Shown here piece by piece: positions 1-7,600 of a stretch of 19,410 nt of DNA. The notes below the pieces were generated by a model. It saw only the letters and a program-made list of their open reading frames with translations, was not told the DNA's origin and searched no databases. The stretch spans positions 1 to 19,410 of the forward strand of contig CAMNNG010000006.1 of NCBI GenBank assembly GCA_946545145.1, written 5' to 3'. The number at the start of each line of letters is the position of its first letter. Position 1 is the first letter of the stretch. The position numbers were made by a program, and so were the translations under genes. Source of the DNA: an uncultured Bacillota bacterium (GTDB lineage Bacteria; Bacillota; Clostridia; Peptostreptococcales; Anaerovoracaceae).

Positions 1-2
1 TA

Positions 3-32
3 TACGATCCGAAGGAGTACGGAAAGGAATGA
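3..32 (+). CDS. possible 3' end of an upstream gene (partial)
   Basis: Frame 3 at the left edge reads Y-D-P-K-E-Y-G-K-E followed by TGA at 30-32. Its codons (GAT, CCG, AAG, GAG, TAC, GGA) match the usage of the real genes nearby. A terminator-like hairpin 42 bases further on (75-104) carries a T-run on this strand too, as expected if a gene ended here. Nine residues are too few to name a family, and the frame could be open by chance. Confidence 0.35.
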   Translation, partial: YDPKEYGKE

Positions 33-74
33 TCCGTCAGGGGAGAGAAACGGCAAGAAAGATGGCAGAAAAAG

Positions 75-104
75 AGCCGTCTGTGTTTTCAGGCACAGGC
101 GGCT
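75..104. terminator. bidirectional terminator after the purine permease
   Basis: An 11-bp stem (75-85 with 94-104, one G-U pair) closes an 8-base loop. On the minus strand it is followed by CTTTTTCT, so it ends the permease transcript. On the plus strand it is followed by TTTTGCTT, so it can also stop a gene entering from the left. Confidence 0.85.
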
Positions 105-124
105 TTTGCTTACTGGATTTTCGC

Positions 125-1486
125 TTACAGGAAAATGTATTTGCAGACGAAGAGCGCAGCCAGGATGTACATGAGCGGCGTGATCTTTTCGCGCTTTCCG
201 CAGAGCAGATTGATGACTACGTACGATATGCAGCCGATCGAGATGCCTTCGGAGATGCTGTAGAACAGCGGCATGGCGATGATGCAGAGGTATGCCGGCA
301 CACTGTCCGTCATCTCTCCCGGGCCGAAGGTCAGCTCTTTGATGCCTTCGAACATGAGGAAGCCGACCATGATGAGGGCCGGAGCCGTAGCGAACGAAGG
401 GATCGTCGTGAAGAGCGGTGAGAACAGCGTCGAGAGCAGGAACAGCACACCTGTAGTGATAGCTGTCAGACCCGTGCGTCCGCCGACAGCGACGCCTGCG
501 GAAGATTCCACGAAAGTCGTCGTCGTGGATGTGCCCAGAACAGCGCCGAGTGAAGTGGCGACAGCGTCCGAGAGCAGGGCCGGCCTGATCGCGGGAAGGC
601 GTCCTTCTTCATCGAGCATGCCCGCCTTCGAGCTGACTCCGATCAGCGTGCCTATGGTGTCGAACATATCGACGAAGAGGAAGGCGAATATCACAGCGAT
701 GAAGTTGAAGATGCCGACATCATGAAAGCTGGTGTGGAAGCACGCTCCGAAGGTCTTTCCCAGGTCGGAAAAGTCGAAGCTGATGAAGGCCGTCGGCACG
801 ACGCTGAAAAAGCCGCTTGCCGGATCGGGCACATAGAGGCCGCATACCTGGCAGGCGATGCCGAGGACCCATGTCGCGAGTATCCCCAGAAGGATCGAGC
901 CCTTCACGTTCCTGATGTAAAGGATAGCTGTGATGAAAAGTCCGATGACTGCCAGCAGGGCGCAGATGCCGTGCGTATGGAAATCTTCGGTGAAGTTCGT
1001 TATCGTGACGAGCGTCGAGGAGTCGACGGCAAGCCCCGCGTTCTGAAGTCCGATGAACGCGATGAAAAGTCCGATGCCGACAGAGACGCCGCGCTTTAAA
1101 GGAAGCGGTATCGCGTTGAATATCGCTTCGCGCACGTTAGTAAGCGAAAGCAGAATGAAGATCAGTCCTTCGCAGAATACCGCGAGAAGCGCTACATGCC
1201 AGGAGATGCCCATACCTCCGACTACCGTGTAGGCGAGATAGGCATTGAGCCCCATGCCTGCCGAGAGAGCGAACGGGAGGTTCGCCCTGAATCCCATCAG
1301 GAAGCAGCCTATGACCGATGCCAGCGCCGTTGCCAGAAGGACTGCGTTCGCGTCCATCCCTGCGTCATGCAGAATGTTCGGGTTGACGGCGAGGATATAT
1401 GCCATCGTCATGAATGTCGTGATACCTGCTGCGATCTCTGTTCTGACCGTAGTGTTGTTCTCTTTGAGCCTGAATAATCTGTCCAT
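125..1486 (-). CDS. NCS2-family purine (hypoxanthine/guanine or adenine) permease
   Basis: A polytopic inner-membrane transporter of the NCS2 family, AzgA/PbuG/PbuO branch, which imports purine bases by proton symport. Visible hallmarks: an early segment with AGITTFMTMAYILAVNP, ALSAGMGLNAY, the core DMFDTIGTLIGVSSKAGM, and the GTSTTTTFVESSAGVAVGGRTGL stretch typical of this branch. About 12-14 hydrophobic segments fill the length. The chosen start gives 453 residues, usual for the family. An ATG four codons upstream (1498) also opens the frame, but it has no ribosome binding site, whereas GGGAG at 1492-1496 lies five bases before the ATG at 1486. The gene is monocistronic and ends at a strong terminator. 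Substrate preference within purines cannot be read from the sequence, and no purine riboswitch precedes it. Confidence 0.93.
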   Translation of the reverse strand: MDRLFRLKENNTTVRTEIAAGITTFMTMAYILAVNPNILHDAGMDANAVLLATALASVIGCFLMGFRANLPFALSAGMGLNAYLAYTVVGGMGISWHVALLAVFCEGLIFILLSLTNVREAIFNAIPLPLKRGVSVGIGLFIAFIGLQNAGLAVDSSTLVTITNFTEDFHTHGICALLAVIGLFITAILYIRNVKGSILLGILATWVLGIACQVCGLYVPDPASGFFSVVPTAFISFDFSDLGKTFGACFHTSFHDVGIFNFIAVIFAFLFVDMFDTIGTLIGVSSKAGMLDEEGRLPAIRPALLSDAVATSLGAVLGTSTTTTFVESSAGVAVGGRTGLTAITTGVLFLLSTLFSPLFTTIPSFATAPALIMVGFLMFEGIKELTFGPGEMTDSVPAYLCIIAMPLFYSISEGISIGCISYVVINLLCGKREKITPLMYILAALFVCKYIFL

Positions 1487-1491
1487 TTTTT

Positions 1492-1496
1492 CTCCC
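1492..1496 (-). promoter_or_regulatory. ribosome binding site deciding the permease start
   Basis: GGGAG on the minus strand lies five bases from the ATG at 1486, inside the codons that would follow the alternative ATG at 1498. The 1498 start has only GTAACTGAAG before it. Confidence 0.6.
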
Positions 1497-1525
1497 ATCT
1501 TCAGTTACTTTTTGTCGATGCATAA

Positions 1526-1552
1526 CTGTCCGCCGCAATGCCGGCGGGGCAG
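1526..1552 (-). promoter_or_regulatory. 5'-leader hairpin of the purine permease
   Basis: A six-pair GC core (1530-1535 with 1542-1547, loop 1536-1541) is extended by a G-U pair and, past one bulged G, by CTG/CAG (1526-1528 with 1550-1552). If transcription starts just downstream of the TATAAT at 1559-1564, the hairpin sits at the very 5' end of the mRNA, where it could stabilise the message or serve as a regulatory site. It lacks the junction sequences of a purine riboswitch. Confidence 0.45.
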
Positions 1553-1558
1553 ATTTAT

Positions 1559-1564
1559 ATTATA
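1559..1564 (-). promoter_or_regulatory. -10 box (TATAAT) of the purine permease
   Basis: A perfect TATAAT reads on the minus strand, about 70 bases before the permease start. No good -35 lies at 16-18 bases; CTGTAC at the 17-base position is weak. A factor-dependent promoter is possible. Confidence 0.5.
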
Positions 1565-1610
1565 TCAGCGTATCCGCCGGTGTACAGCAAAACTAGATAT
1601 TTTACGAACA

Positions 1611-1639
1611 TTGTAAAGTTTGTGATAATCGTTTAGAAT
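1611..1639 (+). promoter_or_regulatory. promoter of the hybrid histidine kinase
   Basis: TTGTAA (1611-1616), a spacer of exactly 17 bases, then TAGAAT (1634-1639). This is a good sigma-A-type match, about 60 bases before the kinase ATG. The permease promoter points the opposite way some 50 bases to the left, so the intergenic region is truly divergent. Confidence 0.65.
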
Positions 1640-1661
1640 GACGATATGGAAACAATTGAGA

Positions 1662-1676
1662 AGCGCGGCCCGCGCT
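1662..1676 (+). promoter_or_regulatory. perfect inverted repeat in the kinase 5' leader
   Basis: AGCGCG-GCC-CGCGCT is a perfect six-pair GC-rich hairpin between the promoter and the ribosome binding site AAGGAG at 1686-1691. It could be an operator or a 5' leader stem. It has no T-run, so it is not an ordinary terminator. Confidence 0.4.
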
Positions 1677-1698
1677 GCGTGATGTAAGGAGCGAAATT

Positions 1699-4600
1699 AT
1701 GTTTGGTAAACTTTTTGAGCTGAACGACAATACCCTTCCGGTTATTGAAGAAATAGGGAATCACATGCCGGGAGGCTTTTTCATATACAAAGCCGAGGAG
1801 CCGGAAGAGATCCTGTACGTGAACAACGCTGTGATCGCTATGTTCGGCTGCGGGGATCCGGAGGAGTTCAGGGAGCTTACCGGAAACACGTTCAAAGGAA
1901 TGGTGCACCCGGAAGATTATGCGCAGGTGTCTGCGTCTATCGTGCAGCAGATAGCAGCCGCGGGCGTGGAGAAAAATGACCATGTCGAGTACCGCATAAT
2001 CAGAAAGGACGGAAGCGTGCGCTGGGTCGATGACTTCGGCAACTACACCGAAACGGACGCTTACGGCCCCGTCTACTACGTTTTCCTCTCGGACATAACC
2101 GAAAAAAGGGAGCGGATGGAAGAGGACATCGCAGCGAGGAACGCCGTGATCGAGGCGCTCGGAAGATCGTACCATACCATGTGGCTTATCAACGATGTGG
2201 AAACGGAATCGTTCTCGCTTTACAGAGGCGATATAGCCGGAGAGACGACGCACGCCGCTCCCATTAGGGATGCGCTTACTAAGATGAAATACTCTCAGGC
2301 GAAAGAGTTCTACATCGACACTACGGTCGACCCGGTCGACAGAGAGCGCCTGCAGAAAGAACTTTCGATGAGCAGCATAGTCAGCAGGCTCAACGAAAAG
2401 CCGCAGTTCAACATCAACTATCTAAGACTGATGGATGACGGGCCGAGCAGGTACTTCCGCATCGAGTTCGCGAAGATCGACATGCCGAACGGGAGTATGG
2501 GCGTGGTCTGCGGATTCAAGGATGTGGACGAGGACGTCAGGGAGAGCATGGCCGTCCAGGAAGCGCTTGTGGAAGCGAAAAAGACGGAGCAGGAAAAGAA
2601 CAAGCTGATGGAGGAGGTGCAGTCAGCGGCGAAACTTGCCGATTTGATGGGATCGGTCGCTTCGCTTCTTTCGAACATGCCGGCGATGAGCTTCTCGAAG
2701 GACGCCCAGACCGGAAAGTACCTCGCCTGCAATCAGGCCTTTGCGGAGTACGCTCACAAGGCTGATCCGGACGGGGTCATAGGGCTGACAGACCATGAGA
2801 TATTCGACAAGGAAACGGCGGACCACTTCGTCGAGGACGACCAGAAGGCCATTGCTATGGACGAGCCGTACATCTTCTTCGAAGACGTGCCGGACGCCGC
2901 CGGAAACATGAGATACCTGCAGACGACAAAGCTCAAGTTCACAGATTCCACGGGAAGGCTGTGTACGCTTGGCATGTGCGTCGATGTCACGGAGATGAGC
3001 AAGGCCAAGGCCGCCGAGGCGGAAGCGAGGGTCAAGCAGCAGGAACTCGACGAAAAACTGAAACTGCACGAGCAGCTCGTCGAGCAGGAGAAGAGCAGGG
3101 AGCAGCAGACGCAGCTGATCACAGCGCTCTCGTCCGACTACTGGAGCGTCTACTATCTCGAGCTCGACAAGAACCAGGGCGTGTGCTATCAGTCGCATTC
3201 CGGCATCAATGACGGCTTCAGTGTAGGAGACCGCTTCCCGTACATGGAGGCGGTAACGTCGTACGCCGACAGATATATCACGGATGAATACAGAGAAGAA
3301 TTCATGAAGTTCATCCAGCCTGACGCGATCAGGGAGGGACTGAAGGATCAGAGAATCATATCATACAGATACATGGTCGACAGAGGCGGAAGAAAGTCGT
3401 ACGAGATGGTCAAGTTCGCCGGAGTCCGCCATCCCGAGGACAGAGACGATCACATCGTCCATGCAGTCGGAGCGTGCTTCACCGATGTCGATGCCGAGAC
3501 GAGAAAAGCGCTTGAGCAGAGCGCTGCTCTCAATGACGCTCTCGCCGCCGCCGAGCAGGCGAACAAGGCGAAGACGGCCTTCCTTTCGAACATGTCGCAC
3601 GAGATCAGAACGCCGATGAACGCCATCATCGGTCTCAACAACATAGCGATGAACGACGCCGAAACAACTGAAAAAACGAAGGAGTATCTCGGCAAGATAG
3701 ACACATCGGCCAAGCATCTTCTGAACATCATCAATGACATCCTCGATATGTCGAGGATCGAGTCCGGAAGGATGGTAATAAAGAACGAAGAATTCTCGTT
3801 CCCGAAGGCTCTCGAGCAGGTCAACACGATGATCAGCGGCCAGTGCCGCGACAAGGGGCTCCACTATGAGTGCAGAGTAAGCAAAGACATCGCCGACTGC
3901 TATATCGGAGATGACATGAAGCTGCGCCAGGTGATGATCAACATCCTTGGAAACGCGGTAAAATTCACTCCTGAAGGAGGCAGCGTCCTGTTCAGGATCG
4001 AGGAGATCGCCGAGCTCGACAGCAAGTCGACCCTCAGGTTCACGATCAAAGACACGGGCATCGGAATGGACAAGGATTACATACCGTACCTGTTCGATGC
4101 GTTCTCGCAGGAGAATGCGTCATCCGCCAACAGCCTGGGCAGCACGGGCCTTGGCATGCCGATCACGAAGAACATCGTAGAGCTGATGAACGGCACGATC
4201 GATGTCGAAAGCGAAAAGGGCAAGGGATCGACCTTCACTGTCACGATCACGCTCGACAAGGCGAAGGAGAGTCTGAGAAGCGCGGACGGAGCCGAAATAG
4301 CCCCGCACGAGATGAGCGTTCTTGTCATCGATGATGACCCTGTTGCATGCGAGCACGCGACGATCGTCCTCGGCCAGGTCGGAGTCAGCTGCGATACGGC
4401 TGAGTCGGGCAGTGAAGCTCTGGATATGGTAAGCGTGCGCCACGCAAGGATGGACAATTACGATCTTGTCCTCGTCGACTGGAAGATGCCGGATATGGAC
4501 GGCGTCGAGACCACGAGGCGGATAAGGGAGATGGTAGGTCACGAAACTCCGATAATAATACTCACATCATACAACTGGGACGAAATAGCGGATGAGGCCA

Positions 4601-5100
4601 GAGAGGCCGGAGTGGACAGCTTCGTTCCAAAGCCGCTGTTCGCGGGAACCGTCATGGACGAATTCAAAGAAGCATTCGTCAGAAAGAACAGGATCCTTCT
4701 CGCCAGCAAGGCGGACCTCGAGGGCTGCCGCGTGCTGCTGGCTGAAGACGTCGAGATCAATGCCGATATCGTGATGATGATCCTGAACTCCCGCGAGATC
4801 GAAGTAGAACTTGCGGTCAACGGACAGGAAGCAGTCGATATGTTCATGAAGAATCCGGTCGGCTACTACGACGCTATCCTCATGGATATGAGGATGCCTG
4901 TTATGGACGGCCTTGAGGCGACGAAGATGATCCGTTCTTCCGGCCATGATGACGCGGAGACGATCCCGGTCATTGCGCTTACTGCGAATGCCTTCGACGA
5001 AGACGTGCAGAGGAGCATGCAGGCCGGACTCAACGCCCATCTGAGCAAGCCGGTAGAGCCTGAAGCCCTGTTCGAGACATTAGAGAGTCTGGTGAAGTAG
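1699..5100 (+). CDS. PAS-domain hybrid sensor histidine kinase with two receiver domains
   Basis: A 1133-residue signalling protein that should autophosphorylate on histidine and pass phosphate to its own receivers. In order: a PAS domain with PAC-like end (about 17-140), a PAS-like domain (about 150-285), a coiled-coil linker, a third PAS (about 323-438), another helical linker, a fourth PAS-like domain (about 475-610), HisKA with FLSNMSHEIRTPMN (phospho-acceptor His634), and HATPase_c with N752, DTGIGMD (from D785) and STGLGMPI. Receiver 1 (about 873-990) has D927 in VDWKMPDMDG; receiver 2 (about 1013-1130) has D1063 in MDMRMPVMDG. No membrane segment or signal peptide is visible, so it senses in the cytoplasm. 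There is no HPt domain and no DNA-binding output, so the phosphorelay partner lies elsewhere. The start has AAGGAG seven bases upstream. The signal is unknown; the next gene, an AraC-type regulator, has its own promoter. Confidence 0.92.
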   Translation: MFGKLFELNDNTLPVIEEIGNHMPGGFFIYKAEEPEEILYVNNAVIAMFGCGDPEEFRELTGNTFKGMVHPEDYAQVSASIVQQIAAAGVEKNDHVEYRIIRKDGSVRWVDDFGNYTETDAYGPVYYVFLSDITEKRERMEEDIAARNAVIEALGRSYHTMWLINDVETESFSLYRGDIAGETTHAAPIRDALTKMKYSQAKEFYIDTTVDPVDRERLQKELSMSSIVSRLNEKPQFNINYLRLMDDGPSRYFRIEFAKIDMPNGSMGVVCGFKDVDEDVRESMAVQEALVEAKKTEQEKNKLMEEVQSAAKLADLMGSVASLLSNMPAMSFSKDAQTGKYLACNQAFAEYAHKADPDGVIGLTDHEIFDKETADHFVEDDQKAIAMDEPYIFFEDVPDAAGNMRYLQTTKLKFTDSTGRLCTLGMCVDVTEMSKAKAAEAEARVKQQELDEKLKLHEQLVEQEKSREQQTQLITALSSDYWSVYYLELDKNQGVCYQSHSGINDGFSVGDRFPYMEAVTSYADRYITDEYREEFMKFIQPDAIREGLKDQRIISYRYMVDRGGRKSYEMVKFAGVRHPEDRDDHIVHAVGACFTDVDAETRKALEQSAALNDALAAAEQANKAKTAFLSNMSHEIRTPMNAIIGLNNIAMNDAETTEKTKEYLGKIDTSAKHLLNIINDILDMSRIESGRMVIKNEEFSFPKALEQVNTMISGQCRDKGLHYECRVSKDIADCYIGDDMKLRQVMINILGNAVKFTPEGGSVLFRIEEIAELDSKSTLRFTIKDTGIGMDKDYIPYLFDAFSQENASSANSLGSTGLGMPITKNIVELMNGTIDVESEKGKGSTFTVTITLDKAKESLRSADGAEIAPHEMSVLVIDDDPVACEHATIVLGQVGVSCDTAESGSEALDMVSVRHARMDNYDLVLVDWKMPDMDGVETTRRIREMVGHETPIIILTSYNWDEIADEAREAGVDSFVPKPLFAGTVMDEFKEAFVRKNRILLASKADLEGCRVLLAEDVEINADIVMMILNSREIEVELAVNGQEAVDMFMKNPVGYYDAILMDMRMPVMDGLEATKMIRSSGHDDAETIPVIALTANAFDEDVQRSMQAGLNAHLSKPVEPEALFETLESLVK

Positions 5101-5106
5101 CATTTG

Positions 5107-5129
5107 AAGAGTGACCGCCGGTCACTCTT
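5107..5129 (+). terminator. perfect 10-bp hairpin after the kinase gene (weak terminator or operator)
   Basis: AAGAGTGACC, loop GCC, GGTCACTCTT: a perfect inverted repeat seven bases after the kinase stop. Only TTCTTG follows rather than a proper T-run, so termination may be weak. Its right arm lies one base before the TTGACA -35 box of the next gene, so the same sequence could be the operator of that promoter. Confidence 0.55.
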
Positions 5130-5130
5130 C

Positions 5131-5159
5131 TTGACAAAAGGATTGAAAATATGTAATAT
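5131..5159 (+). promoter_or_regulatory. near-consensus promoter of the araC-type operon
   Basis: A perfect -35 TTGACA (5131-5136), a 17-base spacer, and -10 TAATAT (5154-5159). Transcription should start near 5166. It is the best sigma-A match in the window and would drive the regulator, the FMN-binding protein and the iron-sulfur protein, up to the terminator at 7433. Confidence 0.75.
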
Positions 5160-5198
5160 TGCATAGTTAGTTATGACTAATCGAGAAAGGCTGAAATC

Positions 5199-5202
5199 GA
5201 GG
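5199..5202 (+). promoter_or_regulatory. ribosome binding site favouring the 5209 start
   Basis: GAGG lies six bases before the ATG at 5209. The upstream in-frame ATG at 5173 has no such site and would sit only about seven bases from the predicted transcript start, so it would have to be translated almost leaderless. Confidence 0.45.
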
Positions 5203-5208
5203 CTGGCT

Positions 5209-6015
5209 ATGGAAGGCAGACAGAAGGAAGACATACAGACAGGCAAACTGCAGATCTCATCTGCGCTGAGCATACTGATCAGCAGATCTTCTGGGCAGCC
5301 GGTGCCCAGAAACGACATAAGGATCACTAAAGGCGGGAGAGTCATAAAGATAAGCGGCCGGCCGGGGTTCGATATCTCGGCCGATCTTTGCGCGGAAGAG
5401 AAGCGGGAGGACATCAAAAGCATCATAGATATCCTATCGTCTAAATACGATACGGGGTTCGGCGAAGTCCGTGTGCCTCACAGCGAAAAGTCGAGGAGGA
5501 TCTTCGGCGAACTGGGAACGGAGATCGCACGCATCAGAGAGGCTCGAAGCCGCGCTGAAGGCGAAGATGCCTGCTCCGGCATCATGATCAGATCGCTTAC
5601 TGTTGAGATACTCGCCTGCCTCAGCAGAAAGACGGAAGCAGAGATGATGATGCTGCCTGCCTGCAGAGGATGCACGCCCGATCAGGCGAAGACGGCAAGG
5701 GCGGTATGCGGATATATACTCAGCCACCTTGAGGAGAAGATCTGCATGGCGAGTCTTGGCGGGATTTTCGGTATGTCACAGACGAAGATAAAAGAAAGCT
5801 TCAGGATGTATTACGGTGAGCCTGCTGCTGCTCTGATCAGAAAGGAAAAGATGGATGCGGCGGCGGTCCTTCTGGAAAGAACAGAGCTGAAGATTGCCGA
5901 CATCGCGGGGCGCCTCGGATACCAGAGCGCCGGGAAGTTCACGAAAGCGTTCCGTGAGGTGATCGGTATCAATCCGGGCGAATTCAGAAGAGGAGAAGGC
6001 AGGAGAACGATATGA
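5209..6015 (+). CDS. AraC-family transcriptional regulator
   Basis: A DNA-binding regulator of about 268 residues. The C-terminal third (from about residue 165) holds the two helix-turn-helix motifs of the family: the first around MASLGGIFGMSQTKIKESF, the second followed by the signature IAGRLGYQSAGKFTKAFRE and GINPGEFRR. The N-terminal part is not a recognisable cupin or other ligand domain; it has a short beta-rich stretch (RITKGGRVIKISGRPGF) and helical segments with CRGC, so the effector is unknown. An in-frame ATG at 5173 would add 12 residues. Its stop overlaps the start of the FMN-binding gene (ATGA), so the regulator is made together with the electron-transfer proteins. Control of its own operon, perhaps through the inverted repeat at 5107-5129, is an inference from position. 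Confidence 0.85.
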   Translation: MEGRQKEDIQTGKLQISSALSILISRSSGQPVPRNDIRITKGGRVIKISGRPGFDISADLCAEEKREDIKSIIDILSSKYDTGFGEVRVPHSEKSRRIFGELGTEIARIREARSRAEGEDACSGIMIRSLTVEILACLSRKTEAEMMMLPACRGCTPDQAKTARAVCGYILSHLEEKICMASLGGIFGMSQTKIKESFRMYYGEPAAALIRKEKMDAAAVLLERTELKIADIAGRLGYQSAGKFTKAFREVIGINPGEFRRGEGRRTI

Positions 6016-6449
6016 GAAGGAGATATTTTCTGGTGCGGAGCGTCAACATACTGCTGATAGCAGCCCTCGTGTTCGCTTACCAGATGATAGCGCTGGACAG
6101 GCAGGACAAAGAGGCCGCGGCGCTCGAGAAGGTAAAGCAGCAGCAGGCCGAGCAGCGAAAAGCATCTGGGGCTGCAGCATTCCGGGATGGAGAATATACG
6201 GGAAGCGCCGAAGGCTACGGCGGCGCCATAGAGATGAAAGTGACAGTCTCGGGCGGAGCGATAGAAAAGATCGACATCGTTTCGGCGTCCGGTGAGGACG
6301 CGCAGTATCTGAATATGGCGAAGGGCGTGATACCTGAGATCATAGAGAGCCAGAGCCCCGACGTGGACACAGTCAGCGGCGCCACGTACAGTTCGACAGG
6401 GATCATCAACGGGGTCACTGCGGCTCTCAGAAAGGCGGCCGGGCAATGA
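6012..6449 (+). CDS. membrane-anchored single-domain FMN-binding protein
   Basis: A 145-residue protein with an N-terminal signal anchor (about residues 8-27, after MRRRYFLVR), a short charged, probably coiled linker (30-52) and one FMN-binding domain of the NqrC/RnfG C-terminal type (about 55-142). The flavinylation motif is DTVSGATYSS; T125 is the expected site of the phosphoester bond to FMN, made outside the membrane by ApbE (encoded at 11976). The core DGEYTGSAEGYGGAIEMKV is a typical family opening. AGGAG lies six bases before the start, and ATGA overlaps link it to the regulator before it and the iron-sulfur protein after it. The likely role is to take electrons from the membrane iron-sulfur protein and pass them outward; the direction is inferred. 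The domain closely resembles domain 1 of the protein at 7601, which suggests duplication. Confidence 0.9.
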   Translation: MRRRYFLVRSVNILLIAALVFAYQMIALDRQDKEAAALEKVKQQQAEQRKASGAAAFRDGEYTGSAEGYGGAIEMKVTVSGGAIEKIDIVSASGEDAQYLNMAKGVIPEIIESQSPDVDTVSGATYSSTGIINGVTAALRKAAGQ

Positions 6450-7396
6450 GTGAAAATACAGTACGCACGACGAAGAAGCAGAAACGGAAGTTTCCCGGCG
6501 CAGAGCAGATATGCGACATAGTGATAAAGGCGGTGTTCTTTTTTGCATTTCCTGCGGCGTGGTCCGCGGGCTTTGCGGGAGTGAAGTATCTGGGCGAGAG
6601 GATCCATTCGGGAGAGCCTGTCGAGATGAGCACCTTCCTAGCGATGCTTCTGGCGCTGGCCGCGTTCACTATGGTTTTCGGCAGGTTCTTCTGCAGCAGG
6701 GCATGCGCATTCGGCACATACGGAGATGTGCTCTATGCCGTTTTCCATTGGAAGAAGAGAGGCCCCGGCAGGCCGGGCAGTAAGCAGATGATCCCGGATG
6801 CTGCGGCTTCGAAATTGAGATATGTCAAATACGGCATTCTGGTCCTGGTATGCGCTTTGTGCATACTCGGGTTTTCTTCGCAGGTCGCGGGAAGCAGTCC
6901 CTGGACGTTCTTTTCTCAGCTGGTAGCCCTGAAGCCCAAGCTGGGCGGCACGGCCGGCATCGTGGGACTGGTTCTGTTCGTGATCTGCTCTATAGGGATG
7001 GCTGCTGAGAAGAGGGCCTTTTGCAGATTCCTTTGTCCGTTCGGAGCGGTGTTCTCGATCCTGCCGGTGCTGCCGTTTTCGATGGTACAGAGGAAGCAGA
7101 AAGAATGCATCAAAGGGTGCAGGGCCTGCGCAAATGTATGTCCGGCAAGGTTGGATCTTCCGTATTCGGATATCGGCGGCAGTACAAAAGCCGCTTCCGC
7201 AGATACAGCGGCAGCAGAGACGGCGAAATACCAGTTCAGCATGGGTGAGTGCTTTGGGTGCTCAAAGTGTGCAAGGATATGCCCGAAACAGAATGCCGGA
7301 TGCGCGACTATGAAGAAGGGCGGAAAAGGCATAGCGTGGGATATCGTCAAAGCGGTGATCCTTGCGGGTCTTCTGACCGTTGCTGCAGGCGTCTAG
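6446..7396 (+). CDS. NapH-like membrane 4Fe-4S electron-transfer protein
   Basis: A 316-residue membrane protein with about five hydrophobic segments (roughly 26-48, 62-79, 125-145, 168-188, 297-316). It has the two CxxxC motifs of the NapH/NosR/CcoG-like polyferredoxin group: GRFFCSRACAFG (C83, C87) and CRFLCPFG (C193, C197). Two 4Fe-4S binding motifs follow: CIKGCRACANVCP (C221, C225, C228, C232) and CFGCSKCARICP (C269, C272, C275, C279). The first CxxxC motif has alanine where proline is usual. Such proteins move electrons between a donor (quinol or ferredoxin) and extracytoplasmic partners. Coupled by an ATGA overlap to the FMN-binding gene, it is the best candidate for the trans-membrane step of this system. 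A terminator follows, so it ends the operon. Confidence 0.88.
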   Translation: MSENTVRTTKKQKRKFPGAEQICDIVIKAVFFFAFPAAWSAGFAGVKYLGERIHSGEPVEMSTFLAMLLALAAFTMVFGRFFCSRACAFGTYGDVLYAVFHWKKRGPGRPGSKQMIPDAAASKLRYVKYGILVLVCALCILGFSSQVAGSSPWTFFSQLVALKPKLGGTAGIVGLVLFVICSIGMAAEKRAFCRFLCPFGAVFSILPVLPFSMVQRKQKECIKGCRACANVCPARLDLPYSDIGGSTKAASADTAAAETAKYQFSMGECFGCSKCARICPKQNAGCATMKKGGKGIAWDIVKAVILAGLLTVAAGV

Positions 7397-7432
7397 CGCA
7401 AAGCAAAAAAGAACAATTGTGAAATATCAAAT

Positions 7433-7460
7433 AGCCCGTTTGGACGGGCTTTTTTCTTTT
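7433..7460 (+). terminator. strong rho-independent terminator after the iron-sulfur gene
   Basis: AGCCCGT, loop TTGG, ACGGGCT (7433-7450), followed by TTTTTTCTTTT to 7460. It is the cleanest terminator of the window and separates the first electron-transfer operon from the triple FMN-binding protein. Confidence 0.92.
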
Positions 7461-7474
7461 GGGACAAATAGGTC

Positions 7475-7503
7475 TTGGAGAGAGGTGCGGCGGAATGTAG
7501 AAT
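7475..7503 (+). promoter_or_regulatory. promoter of the triple FMN-binding protein
   Basis: TTGGAG (7475-7480), a 17-base spacer and TAGAAT (7498-7503), just after the terminator. The -10 box equals that of the histidine kinase promoter. It implies a 5' leader of about 90 bases, in which I see no strong fold. Confidence 0.55.
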
Positions 7504-7600
7504 ATCAGTTAGCCATGGCTTACTGTACGCAGTGGAGCCAAAACAATGATCAAACCAATGACAGAAATACGCTGCGGGAGCAGCGGGAGATAGAAGAGGA

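Noticed and set aside
1526..1580. Switchable RNA in the permease leader, since CCGCCG (1530-1535) and CCGCCGG (1574-1580) could both pair with CCGGCGG (1541-1547)
   Set aside because: The likely -10 box TATAAT lies at 1559-1564, so the segment at 1574-1580 would not be transcribed into this leader.
1499..1600. Purine riboswitch upstream of the permease
   Set aside because: None of the conserved junction and loop sequences of the purine aptamer is present. The leader shows only one GC-rich hairpin.
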